Shown here in pieces: positions 25,317 to 32,521 of a stretch of DNA of 64,000 nucleotides (positions are counted from its first letter, which is position 1; each line of letters begins with the position of its first letter). This DNA comes from Streptomyces longwoodensis (GTDB lineage Bacteria; Actinomycetota; Actinomycetes; Streptomycetales; Streptomycetaceae), in contig NZ_KQ948553.1 of NCBI RefSeq assembly GCF_001514125.1, positions 509,501 through 573,500 on the forward strand, read 5' to 3'. Under the pieces are notes generated by a model. That model made no database searches. It worked only from the letters and a program-made list of their open reading frames with translations, and was not told where the DNA came from. The translations under genes were made by a program, and so were the position numbers.

Positions 25317-26177
25317 TCAGGTGGCGAGTCCGTTCCAGACCGAGTCGAACCACGCCTGCATGGATTCGACGAAAACGGTGCCGGACGAGTCCGGTTCGTC
25401 GTCCTTCACGTGGTGCGTGAGGGTGGCGCCGAGCCCCAGCACGTCGAGGGCGGTCACCTCCTCCTCCTGCACCCTGATCCGGCGCTCCACCACCTCGTAG
25501 GGGCCGAACAGCGCCTCGGTCCCGTTGAGCAGGTAGAGCTTGAAGGTGGGAGTCAGCCGGACCCGCCGGAAGGTGACCGCGACCGACGGCACGAGCCCCT
25601 CGGTCCTGAGGTCGTCGAGCGCCTGGAGCAGCGACTCGGTGTGCCGGCGGGTGATGGCCCGCATGCGGTGGAGCAACCGGGTGTCACGGGGGTCGCCCTT
25701 GACCGCCGGGTACGGCAACGGCTCGGTGTCGTCGGGCAGGAGCATGCGCAGGGCGATACCGGCGGGGGCGATCTCGCCGGCCCGGATGCGCTCCACCTGG
25801 AGCCGGATGTGGGCGTCCAGCGATTCCGAGGTCAGGGTGTACACGTCGAGCGTCACGTGGGGCTGTTCGAAGACCGCGCCCAGCAGGGGCCCCAGGGTGG
25901 TGCCCTGCCGGGCGCCGGTCCTGGGCGAGTGGATCCGCTGGGTCTTGACCACCCGTGAACCGCTGCCCTGCCGGCTCTCGATCCAGCCCTCGCTGACGAG
26001 TTCGCGCATGACCCGCTGGACGGTGTCGCGTGACACGTCGAACTCAGCGGCGAGTTCACGCTGGGGCGGCAGGTAGGAGCGCAAGGGGTAGCGGCCTTCG
26101 GCGATCCGGGTCAGGAGCGTGCTGAAGACCCGCTGGAACTCCTTGCCGCCCCCCTCACCGCTGCGTTGCGCGTCCAT
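25317..26177 (-). CDS. GntR-family regulator, devA-like paralogue
   Basis: A 286-residue regulator. The N-terminal winged helix reads FSTLLTRIAEGRYPLRSYLPPQRELAAEFDVSRDTVQRVMRELVSEGWIESRQGSGSRV. The C-terminal domain shares features with the two dev proteins downstream: SVAVTFRRVRLTPTFKLYLLNGTEALFGPYEVVERR and a terminal AWFDSVW. It is the most divergent of the three paralogues. TACGGT lies 6 nt before the ATG at 26177, indicating a leaderless mRNA. It is divergent from a 60-residue hairpin membrane protein gene, with the palindrome GTCCAATTGGAC between them. Confidence 0.82.
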   Translation of the reverse strand: MDAQRSGEGGGKEFQRVFSTLLTRIAEGRYPLRSYLPPQRELAAEFDVSRDTVQRVMRELVSEGWIESRQGSGSRVVKTQRIHSPRTGARQGTTLGPLLGAVFEQPHVTLDVYTLTSESLDAHIRLQVERIRAGEIAPAGIALRMLLPDDTEPLPYPAVKGDPRDTRLLHRMRAITRRHTESLLQALDDLRTEGLVPSVAVTFRRVRLTPTFKLYLLNGTEALFGPYEVVERRIRVQEEEVTALDVLGLGATLTHHVKDDEPDSSGTVFVESMQAWFDSVWNGLAT

Positions 26178-26220
26178 GGCACGACCGTACCGCTGTCCGT
26201 CCGGCGACCGCACCACTTCC

Positions 26221-26317
26221 AGTCCAATCGTCACACCCGAACGCCCGTCTGCTCCTGCCGGTTAAAGGATCAGAAGGACCGGGGACATACTCGGTACGAC
26301 AACCAGTCCAATTGGAC
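26221..26317. promoter_or_regulatory. Operator region of the devA-like paralogue
   Basis: The perfect palindrome GTCCAATTGGAC (26306-26317) and a half-site AGTCCAAT (26221-26228) lie in the divergent region between the GntR gene and the 60-residue membrane protein gene. Both are preceded by CC. Confidence 0.6.
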
Positions 26318-26363
26318 CGGGAGTTGATCGGTTCGCGAAGGTCGTCAGGACAGGGGGACGGGG

Positions 26364-26546
26364 ATGCTTCTGCTCACGGCACTGTGCGGGCTGGCCGAGT
26401 GGTCCGCGGCGTCGCTGGTGCAGTCCAGGCTCGGCGTGGTGGGGATGGTGCTGCTGTTCGGACTCGGGGTGGGGATCAGGGCCCGGCACGAAGGGCTGGC
26501 CGTGGGTGCGGCCGTCGTCCTGGTGGTGCTCCTGAGTCAGGCGTGA
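26364..26546 (+). CDS. 60-residue two-helix membrane protein
   Basis: A short protein with two hydrophobic segments, LGVVGMVLLFGLGVGI and LAVGAAVVLVVLLSQA, joined by the basic loop RARHEG, so a membrane hairpin is likely. GGGGGACGGGG precedes the ATG. The length (60 residues) and layout match the protein at 28347-28529, and both lie divergently next to a dev-type GntR gene. Its 3' end meets the convergent devB gene. No known domain was recognised. Confidence 0.7.
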   Translation: MLLLTALCGLAEWSAASLVQSRLGVVGMVLLFGLGVGIRARHEGLAVGAAVVLVVLLSQA

Positions 26547-27271
26547 ACCTGCCAGAGCACCTCGTGGATCAGGCGCAGGGAGTCCACGACCGCGGTGGCA
26601 CCCGCCTCCCTGAGCACCTTCTCCTTGCGCTCGTTGCGCGCGTAGCCGAGGAAGGGGACCCCGGCGGCCCGGGCGGCCTGGAAGTCGGACGCGGTGTCGC
26701 CGATCATCAGCGCGTCGCCGGGGGCCGAACCCGTAGCGCTGAGGGCGCGGTTGAGGCAGTACGGGTCCGGCTTGAGGAGCTGGAGGTCGTTCGTGCGGCC
26801 GTAGATGTGGGGCGCGAAGCAGGACAGCAGGCCCCGCTCGGTCAGGTAGGAACGCACCACCCGGGGCGCGTTGTTGGTGGTGATCACCATCCGGGAGCCC
26901 ACCGCCACCCAGGTGCGGATGACCGGGTCGGCGTACGGCGTGGGCATCGCGGACTCGGCCGCCTTGAGCTCCTCCGCGGTCAGGTGGTCCTCCAACCGGG
27001 CGACGAGGTCGCTGCCGGGCCGGTGGCGGTCCACCGCGCGCAGCAGGACGTGCGGGTCGGTGGACCGCCGCTCGTCCGGGGTGAGCAGCTCGCCCAGCCC
27101 CAGCTTCTCCAGGTGGCCGATCAGGCCCCTCGCCACGTCCGCCGCGGGGTGCCCCGCGAACAGCCGGCAGACCGGTCCGTCGAAGTCCCACAGGACGACC
27201 CGCGCCCGAACGATCAGCTCCCGCAGCTCGCGCAGCTCCATGGTCTCGTTCTCGGTGTCGGTAGAAGTCAC
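26537..27271 (-). CDS. devB: HAD-family phosphatase, DevB-like
   Basis: A protein of 244 residues from GTG 27271 (234 from ATG 27241). HAD motifs are clear: VVLWDFDGPVCRLF (motif I, nucleophile Asp), MVITTNN (motif II Thr), LKPDPYCLNRAL (motif III Lys) and ALMIGDTASDFQAARAAGVPF (motif IV). It is a cytosolic phosphatase of the Gph-like class with a helical cap; the substrate is unknown. The GTG overlaps the devA stop (TAGTG), so translation is coupled. In S. coelicolor devB is co-transcribed with devA and affects development, which fits the order here. Confidence 0.82.
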   Translation of the reverse strand: MTSTDTENETMELRELRELIVRARVVLWDFDGPVCRLFAGHPAADVARGLIGHLEKLGLGELLTPDERRSTDPHVLLRAVDRHRPGSDLVARLEDHLTAEELKAAESAMPTPYADPVIRTWVAVGSRMVITTNNAPRVVRSYLTERGLLSCFAPHIYGRTNDLQLLKPDPYCLNRALSATGSAPGDALMIGDTASDFQAARAAGVPFLGYARNERKEKVLREAGATAVVDSLRLIHEVLWQVHA

Positions 27272-28146
27272 TAGGAGAGTGTCAGGTCCGACGTGATGGT
27301 TTCCCAGAGGGCGTCGAACCACTTCTGGGATTCCGTGACGAACGCGGCGTCCCGTTCGCCGGACTTCTTCTCGAAGGAGAACAGGAGGGACTCCGAGCCG
27401 AGGGCGTCCCACATCTCCAGGGTCCGGCTGTCGTACTCCTCCTCCCGGCGTTCGAGCATGTAGTAGCCGAGCAGCGCCTCCTCGCCGTTGAGGAGGTACA
27501 GCTTGACCGGCGGGGTGAAGGGCAGCGCGCGGAAGGTGACGCTCACGTCGATGTTGTGCACGGAGCGCAGGGCCAGCAGGTTGTGGCGCAGCACCTGGGC
27601 CTGGGCGTTGCGCATGGCCAGCCAGCGCTCGTGGACCGGGTCGTCGGCGGTGTGGCCCCCGACGAGGACCGGGAAGGCGAGGTTGATCTCCCGGGACGGC
27701 AGCAGGACGCGGAAGCGGATGCTCCGGGGGCGGCTCGAGCCCTCGTAGATCCGGCGGACCGGCTCGCCGAGGGCGAGCATCAGGGTCTCGGAGGTGTGGC
27801 TGACGACGTCCACGCACACCTCGGGGGCGGCGAACGCCTTCGTGAGGCGGGGGGCCAGGCCGACCGTCGTGGGCAGCGGGGTGTCGCCGCCCGTCGGCCG
27901 GGGCTCCGCGATCCGCGGCGGGCTGCCCTTGCTGACGTTGGTCAGCAGGCCGTCCTCCTGGAGGGCGCGCAGGGCCTGGCGGACGGTGCCCCGTTCCACG
28001 CCGAACTCCTCGGCGAGTTCGGCCTGGGTGGGCAGCCGGTCACCCGCCCTGAGCTCGCCGGCGCGGATGCGTTCGCGCAGGACGTCGGCGATCTCCTGGG
28101 GCGTGAGCCGCTTGCTGCCGTTCACTGCCACGTTCTCCTGGGTCAC
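27271..28146 (-). CDS. devA: GntR-family developmental regulator DevA
   Basis: A 291-residue regulator. Winged helix: LTPQEIADVLRERIRAGELRAGDRLPTQAELAEEFGVERGTVRQALRALQEDGLL. The C-terminal ligand domain includes VLLPSREINLAFPVLV and VSVTFRALPFTPPVKLYLLNGEEALLGYYMLERREE. This arrangement (devA followed by the HAD gene devB, then the devE paralogue next to it) matches S. coelicolor, where DevA is required for aerial development. TAGCGT lies 6 nt before the GTG at 28146; the GTG at 28125, with AGGAG upstream, is an alternative start. A palindrome at 28232-28250 suggests autoregulation. Confidence 0.85.
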   Translation of the reverse strand: MTQENVAVNGSKRLTPQEIADVLRERIRAGELRAGDRLPTQAELAEEFGVERGTVRQALRALQEDGLLTNVSKGSPPRIAEPRPTGGDTPLPTTVGLAPRLTKAFAAPEVCVDVVSHTSETLMLALGEPVRRIYEGSSRPRSIRFRVLLPSREINLAFPVLVGGHTADDPVHERWLAMRNAQAQVLRHNLLALRSVHNIDVSVTFRALPFTPPVKLYLLNGEEALLGYYMLERREEEYDSRTLEMWDALGSESLLFSFEKKSGERDAAFVTESQKWFDALWETITSDLTLS

Positions 28147-28231
28147 AACCAAACGCTACAACTTAGATCCATCTACGGGGAGTTGCCGGAAAGCTGTTTG
28201 AGGGTTGGTACCAAGTGGGGACAACCTTAGT

Positions 28232-28250
28232 GAAGTTGGTTGCCAACTCA
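28232..28250. promoter_or_regulatory. Palindrome in the devA / small membrane gene region
   Basis: GAAGTTGGTTGCCAACTCA, almost identical to the palindrome upstream of devE (29516-29534). A further half-site, GAGTTGGC, begins at 28254. It is probably bound by DevA or DevE. Confidence 0.65.
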
Positions 28251-28346
28251 GTCGAGTTGGCGGAAGGTTTGCCTCCCCCTCGACCGGGGACGCCGGCCTT
28301 CGCGTCCCGCCTCCGCACGACCGGACCCTCCGAAGGGAGGAAGACC

Positions 28347-28529
28347 GTGCCTGCCTACGCCCTCCTCTCCGCACTCCTCGAACAGGCCGTGCAGTGGAAG
28401 TACGGCACCGCCGGCGCCGCCGGACTGCTCCTGCTGACCCTCGGCCTGCGGGCCAGGATCCCCGCCGCCGTCTCCCTCGGTGCCGTGATCCTCGCGGTGC
28501 TGGTCACCGGGCCGGCGGTCAGTTCGTGA
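28347..28529 (+). CDS. 60-residue two-helix membrane protein
   Basis: A GTG start with GGGAGGAAGACC before it. Two hydrophobic segments, GTAGAAGLLLLTLGL and AAVSLGAVILAVLVTGPAV, are joined by RARIP. It has exactly the length and hairpin layout of the protein at 26364-26546, and like it is encoded divergently from a dev-type GntR gene (devA). It is convergent with devE. No domain was recognised. The paired genes look like a repeated regulator/membrane-hairpin module. Confidence 0.7.
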   Translation: MPAYALLSALLEQAVQWKYGTAGAAGLLLLTLGLRARIPAAVSLGAVILAVLVTGPAVSS

Positions 28530-29430
28530 GCACCAGCTGCGAACTGATCGTCTCCCACAGCGCGTCGAACCACAGGTGGGACTGTTCCACGAACGTCGTG
28601 TCCCGCGCCCCGGCACCCCGCTCGAAGGCGAACAGCATCGAGCGGGTGCCCTCGGCGTCGTACATCTGGAACTGCTCCTGGTCGATGAGCTGCTCGCGCC
28701 GCTCCAGCGTGTAGTACGCGAACAGCGCCTCCGTGCCGTTGAGGAGGTACAGCTTCACCGGCGGCGTGAACGGCAGCGCGCGGAAGGTGACGCCCACGTC
28801 GATGCCGTGCGTGCTGCGCAGGGCCAGCAGGTTGTGCCGCAGGACCTGCACCTGCGCGTTGCGGTGGGTGAGCCAGTGGCGGCGCAGCCGGGCGGCGGCC
28901 GAGCCGTCGGTCACCGGCGCCGGGAACGCCAGGTCGATGTCCCGGGACGGCAGCAGCACCCGCACGTCGACCTTGGCCGGATTCAATCGGCCCGCGTGAA
29001 TCTGCCGGAGGGGTTCGCCGATGGCAAGTGTGAGCGAGACGGAGGTCAGGCAGAGCGCGTCGATCCGCACGTGCTCCGCCGCGAACGCCTCCGCGATCCG
29101 CGGCGCCAGCGCCACCATCGTCGGCTGCGGCGGCGCCGTCGGCCCGGCCGGGACCCGGCTCAGCCCCAGGTCGGGGGCCACGGTGGCGGGTGCGCCCTTG
29201 GAGACGTTGGTGAGCAGGCGCTCCGCCTGGAGGATGCGCAGGGCCTGCCGTACGGCACCGCGTTCCACTCCGAACTCATCGGCCAGCTTGGCCTGGGTGG
29301 GCATGCGCTGCCCCGGCCGCAGCACCCCGGACCTGATCCTGGCGCGCAGCTCGTCGGCCACCTCGCGGTGTGATGTCCGTGGCCGTTGTTGCCCTTTCCG
29401 CCCACTGGCGGAGGCGTGCTCCGGCTCCAC
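28519..29430 (-). CDS. devE: GntR-family regulator DevE-like
   Basis: A 303-residue paralogue of devA. Winged helix: SHREVADELRARIRSGVLRPGQRMPTQAKLADEFGVERGAVRQALRILQAERLLTNVSKG. The C-terminus shares VQVLRHNLLALRSTHGIDVGVTFRALPFTPPVKLYLLNG with DevA nearly word for word, so the two arose by duplication. TACTGT lies 6 nt before the GTG at 29430 with no ribosome site. The position matches devE of S. coelicolor. A perfect 9-bp inverted repeat (29516-29534) lies about 90 bp upstream of the start. Confidence 0.82.
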   Translation of the reverse strand: MEPEHASASGRKGQQRPRTSHREVADELRARIRSGVLRPGQRMPTQAKLADEFGVERGAVRQALRILQAERLLTNVSKGAPATVAPDLGLSRVPAGPTAPPQPTMVALAPRIAEAFAAEHVRIDALCLTSVSLTLAIGEPLRQIHAGRLNPAKVDVRVLLPSRDIDLAFPAPVTDGSAAARLRRHWLTHRNAQVQVLRHNLLALRSTHGIDVGVTFRALPFTPPVKLYLLNGTEALFAYYTLERREQLIDQEQFQMYDAEGTRSMLFAFERGAGARDTTFVEQSHLWFDALWETISSQLVLTN

Positions 29431-29515
29431 GTCCGAACAGTACAACTTCCCGCCATCTTCCGGCAGTTCACGAAGAGATGGTTATGAGACGCTTCCCAAC
29501 GGACATAAGTACAGT

Positions 29516-29534
29516 GAAGTTGGCTGCCAACTTC
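29516..29534. promoter_or_regulatory. Perfect palindrome upstream of devE
   Basis: GAAGTTGGC-T-GCCAACTTC, 9-bp arms around a single base. It differs from the devA-region site at 28232-28250 at three positions. Confidence 0.7.
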
Positions 29535-29635
29535 CCCGACATGGTCACGCTTCCTGGTGGTTGGTCGGGCTCCCTTCCGGAGGGGAGCCGGGAGTCCGGC
29601 ACACGGCCACCACGATCAGCACGGCCGCCACGAGC

Positions 29636-29777
29636 GCACAGCCACAACCGCACAGCGAGCACAGCCGGCACAGTCACAACCCAAGACCGGGCACAGCCAC
29701 AACCGAACACCGAGCACGAACCGCACAGTCACAACTGAATGCCGGTGCCCGACACCGGTACCGCACCGCCACAACCG
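29636..29777. repeat. Degenerate direct repeats (GCACAGYCACAACCG)
   Basis: Five copies of a 15-bp unit start at 29636, 29668, 29691, 29723 and 29763. The spacings are 32, 23, 32 and 40 bp. Confidence 0.85.
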
Positions 29778-29828
29778 AACAGCTACGGATACCGCACCAC
29801 CACCGTCGCCGTCCGGAAGGAACCGCCC

Positions 29829-31103
29829 TCAGAAGATGTCCGGGCACCACGGTCGCCTGGGCGTACGCAGCAGGGCGTCTGCCTTCCGGGCGGCGCCCGC
29901 GCGTTCCTCCCGCACCCGGCCCGCCGCCGCGAGCCGCACCGCCGACTCCCCGCCCAGCCACAGCGACGCCAGGTCCGCCACGTCCAGCGTGAGGTCGGCG
30001 CTCCGGGAGGTCGGCACGCAGGAGCCCCCCTCGGGCGACGCCGTCAGCAGGTGGCGGCCCCCGGTCAGCCCCGCGTGGTCCAGCACCTCCAGCACCAGCT
30101 CGCCCTCCCCCTCGTACGTCCGCGCCTCCAGGGCCCGTACGACGTCCAGGAGCCGCAGCCACATCCAGTCGGCCCGCATCGTGATCCGGGCGGCGCGCGG
30201 GTCCGGCAGGAACAGCGGGAGCAGGTCGTCGGGCGCGCGGTCGCCGGAGGTGACCGTGGTGACCCAGTCGATCGAGCACAGGTAGTGCCACAGCGCCCGC
30301 TCGGCGGCCGGGGTGCTCCCCAGCAGCCAGAGCACCGACGCCGTGTTCAGCGGCTGCTTGGCCTCTCCCCACCGGTCGTCCGTGCGGTACGCCACCATGC
30401 CCTCGACCTCCCCGGCCGCGGAGCGGTACACGGCGAAGAACGGCTCGGTCCACTCCGGCCGGGTCCGCAGCACCCCGGTGGCCACCTGCCACCAGCGCTC
30501 GGGGCGGTCGATCGCGCCGGGCACCGCGCGGCGCACCCGGTCGTACAGCTCGGGGCCCAGCTTGCGGATCTCCGCGCCGTCGACGAGGTCGATGCGGCCG
30601 CCGTCGTCGGGCACCGCGCGGCGCCGGTCGAGGCCGGTGCGCGGCACGTCGACGCTCCACCGGGCGGCCCAGGTGGCCGGTCCGAAGCCGTACCGGCCGT
30701 AGATCGCGTACTCGGCGGCGATCAGCGTGGCGACGACGTCCCCGCGCTCCTTCGCCGCGGCCAGGTCCTGGCTCATCATCCGGGTGAGCAGGCCCCGGCG
30801 GCGGTGGGTGGCCTGCACGGAGACGTTGGTGATCGCGTCGGCGGCGACGACCGTGCCGCCGACGGCCGTCAGTTCCTGCGGGAACGAGCGGAACGTCGCC
30901 ACGCACCGGCCCGCGTCGAACGCCCCCAGGGTCCGCCGGGGGTCGATCCCCGCCGCCCGGTCTGCCAGCTCGCGCTCCGAGATGCCCGGGCTGCGCAGGA
31001 AGCCGAGGTCCAGGGCCCGGATCCAGGCCGGTGTCTCGGCCTCGGTGATCGGACGGACGTCGAGGGCGTCGGCACGGTCGGCGGACTCGGCAGGGCTGGT
31101 CAT
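29829..31103 (-). CDS. Eis-like GNAT acetyltransferase
   Basis: A 424-residue protein of the Eis (enhanced intracellular survival) family, which carries two GNAT-like domains and a sterol-carrier-like C-terminal domain. Seen: ITNVSVQATHRRRGLLTRMM, the acetyl-CoA binding motif in domain 1; IAAEYAIYGRYGFGPAT, a signature of the family; and a C-terminal domain ending in HF-type terminal residues (WCPDIF), where the terminal carboxylate serves as catalytic base in Eis. Eis enzymes acetylate amines such as aminoglycosides; the native substrate is unknown. TACCGT lies 6 nt before the ATG at 31103. Confidence 0.87.
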   Translation of the reverse strand: MTSPAESADRADALDVRPITEAETPAWIRALDLGFLRSPGISERELADRAAGIDPRRTLGAFDAGRCVATFRSFPQELTAVGGTVVAADAITNVSVQATHRRRGLLTRMMSQDLAAAKERGDVVATLIAAEYAIYGRYGFGPATWAARWSVDVPRTGLDRRRAVPDDGGRIDLVDGAEIRKLGPELYDRVRRAVPGAIDRPERWWQVATGVLRTRPEWTEPFFAVYRSAAGEVEGMVAYRTDDRWGEAKQPLNTASVLWLLGSTPAAERALWHYLCSIDWVTTVTSGDRAPDDLLPLFLPDPRAARITMRADWMWLRLLDVVRALEARTYEGEGELVLEVLDHAGLTGGRHLLTASPEGGSCVPTSRSADLTLDVADLASLWLGGESAVRLAAAGRVREERAGAARKADALLRTPRRPWCPDIF

Positions 31104-31186
31104 GGGGCCACGGTAGGGAAACGCCCCGGTGGTGTCGCCCGGTTTTCCGCGCGCCGGGCCCACGCGCCGGTGCGCCCCCGGGCGGG

Positions 31187-31903
31187 CTACGCCAGCAGGT
31201 CGTCCACCTGGGCCTCGCCCTCCCGGTAGCGGCGGGTGATCTCCGCGCCGCAGTCGTCGGCCGTGAGCTGGAGGAGCTGGCGGCGACGGGAGACCTGCTG
31301 CTCGTAGCGGACCAGGCGGGCCATCGCGTCGCGCAGCTCGGTGTCGGTGCGGGCGTCGAGGTCGGACAGCTCGACCTCGTCGAGCATCTCGGCGGCCAGC
31401 CGCCGGTACTCCTCGCTGTGCGGGACGCCGACCGTGACGTGCCGGGCGGAGGAGCGCTGCCGGGCCGGGGCGTCGGTCAGGATCTCCGGCAGCCGGTCCA
31501 CCACGTCCCCGTCCCCGGGCGGTGTGGGACCGCGCCGGGACAGCTCGGCGCGCAGGATGTCGATGCGGCCCTGGAGGAGCCGGCGCAGGTAGCTGAGGTC
31601 GGCCTCGTCGCGCTGGGCGTCCCGGCGCAGGGTGCGCAGCTGCGGCAGGCTCAGCCCGGACAGCTCGTGGCCGGGCGCCGGGTCGGCCACCTCGCAGACG
31701 CCGGCCACCTCGCAGACGCCGGCCACCTCGCGGGCACCGGGCACGGCGCGGGCGCCGGGCGCCGGGAACGCCGCCGCCGCGCCGACCGCCTCGAACGCCC
31801 CCTCCGCGTCGGGCGGGTGCGCCGGCAGCCGTGGGCTGTCGGTGCGCTGCACGGGCGTGCGCTGGGTGGCCGTGCCCGACCGCCCGGTACTCGGTGTGCT
31901 CAT
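31187..31903 (-). CDS. rsiG: Anti-sigma factor RsiG (WhiG antagonist)
   Basis: A 238-residue protein. The c-di-GMP binding signature of RsiG, E(X)3S(X)2R(X)3Q(X)3D, occurs twice: EADLSYLRRLLQGRID and EQQVSRRRQLLQLTAD, in the two long helices of an antiparallel coiled coil. RsiG bound to c-di-GMP sequesters the sporulation sigma factor WhiG in Streptomyces, delaying spore formation. The N-terminal third is disordered and contains short repeats (VAGVCEVAGVCEVAD) that come from an 18-bp DNA repeat. Confidence in the name rests on the double motif. It stands between the Eis-like and dtd genes. Confidence 0.9.
   Translation of the reverse strand: MSTPSTGRSGTATQRTPVQRTDSPRLPAHPPDAEGAFEAVGAAAAFPAPGARAVPGAREVAGVCEVAGVCEVADPAPGHELSGLSLPQLRTLRRDAQRDEADLSYLRRLLQGRIDILRAELSRRGPTPPGDGDVVDRLPEILTDAPARQRSSARHVTVGVPHSEEYRRLAAEMLDEVELSDLDARTDTELRDAMARLVRYEQQVSRRRQLLQLTADDCGAEITRRYREGEAQVDDLLA
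31685..31738. repeat. 18-bp tandem repeat within rsiG
   Basis: GGCCACCTCGCAGACGCC at 31685-31702 and 31703-31720, followed by a partial third copy. It encodes the VAGVCE repeat of the disordered N-terminus. Confidence 0.85.
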
Positions 31904-32062
31904 GTGCCTCTACCGTCCCCTCGACCGGCGTGTGGGAAGCATCGTGCCACCCCAAGTGGCCGCTATGTGACCGAGTGCCCCCGAACGGCCCCAGATGGGG
32001 CCTTAAGGATCAAAAAGAAGGCCCGGTACGGGGGTTGCCGGGCACAGGGCATGATGGGCCGC

Positions 32063-32488
32063 ATGCGAGCGGTGGTACAGCGGGTCGACGGTGCGAGCGT
32101 CGTCGTGGACGGCGAGACGGTGGGCGCGATCGAGGGCGAGGGACTGTGCGTCCTCGTCGGGGTCACGCACGAGGACACCAAGGAGAAGGCCGCCCAGCTG
32201 GCCCGCAAGCTGTGGTCGGTGCGCATGCTGCAGGACGAGAAGTCGTGCAGCGACGTCGACGCGCCCCTGCTCGTCATCAGCCAGTTCACGCTCTACGGCG
32301 ACGCCCGCAAGGGCCGCCGCCCCACCTGGAACGCGGCCGCCCCCGGCGATGTCGCCGAACCCCTCGTCGACGAGGTGGTCGCCCAGCTGCGCGCGCTGGG
32401 CGCGACGGTGGCGACGGGCCGTTTCGGGGCGCAGATGCGGGTGTCCCTGACGAACGACGGCCCGTTCACCGTCCTGCTGGAGATGTAG
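32063..32488 (+). CDS. dtd: D-aminoacyl-tRNA deacylase
   Basis: A 141-residue cytosolic enzyme that removes D-amino acids from charged tRNA. Seen: MRAVVQRVDGASVVVDGETVGAI at the N-terminus, LLVISQFTLYGDARKGRRPTWNAA (the conserved SQFTL motif) and the cross-subunit VSLTNDGPFTVLLEM, which contains the Gly/Pro dipeptide-like NDGPFT motif. The length is standard. The ATG at 32063 follows a weak CATGAT hexamer at 7 nt with no ribosome site. Confidence 0.94.
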   Translation: MRAVVQRVDGASVVVDGETVGAIEGEGLCVLVGVTHEDTKEKAAQLARKLWSVRMLQDEKSCSDVDAPLLVISQFTLYGDARKGRRPTWNAAAPGDVAEPLVDEVVAQLRALGATVATGRFGAQMRVSLTNDGPFTVLLEM

Positions 32489-32513
32489 CCCGCGCGCCCG
32501 GCCGGCGCGCGGG
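32489..32513. terminator. Bidirectional terminator between dtd and ygfZ
   Basis: CCCGCGCGCC and GGCGCGCGGG form a perfect 10-bp stem around CGGCC, starting directly after the dtd stop and 9 bp before the convergent ygfZ stop. Confidence 0.85.
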
Positions 32514-32521
32514 GGCGCTTC

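Larger units (their letters stand above)
29446..29828. other. Intergenic region between devE and an Eis-like gene
   Basis: About 380 bp. It contains the devE palindrome, then a stretch of degenerate direct repeats built on GCACAG(C/T)CACAACCG between 29636 and 29777. There is no coding pattern. Unlike the devA and GntR regions, no 60-residue hairpin gene is seen next to devE on this side. Confidence 0.6.

Noticed and set aside
29636..29777. Repeats considered as a CRISPR array
   Set aside because: The unit is only 15 bp, spacing is irregular, and spacer-like parts resemble one another.
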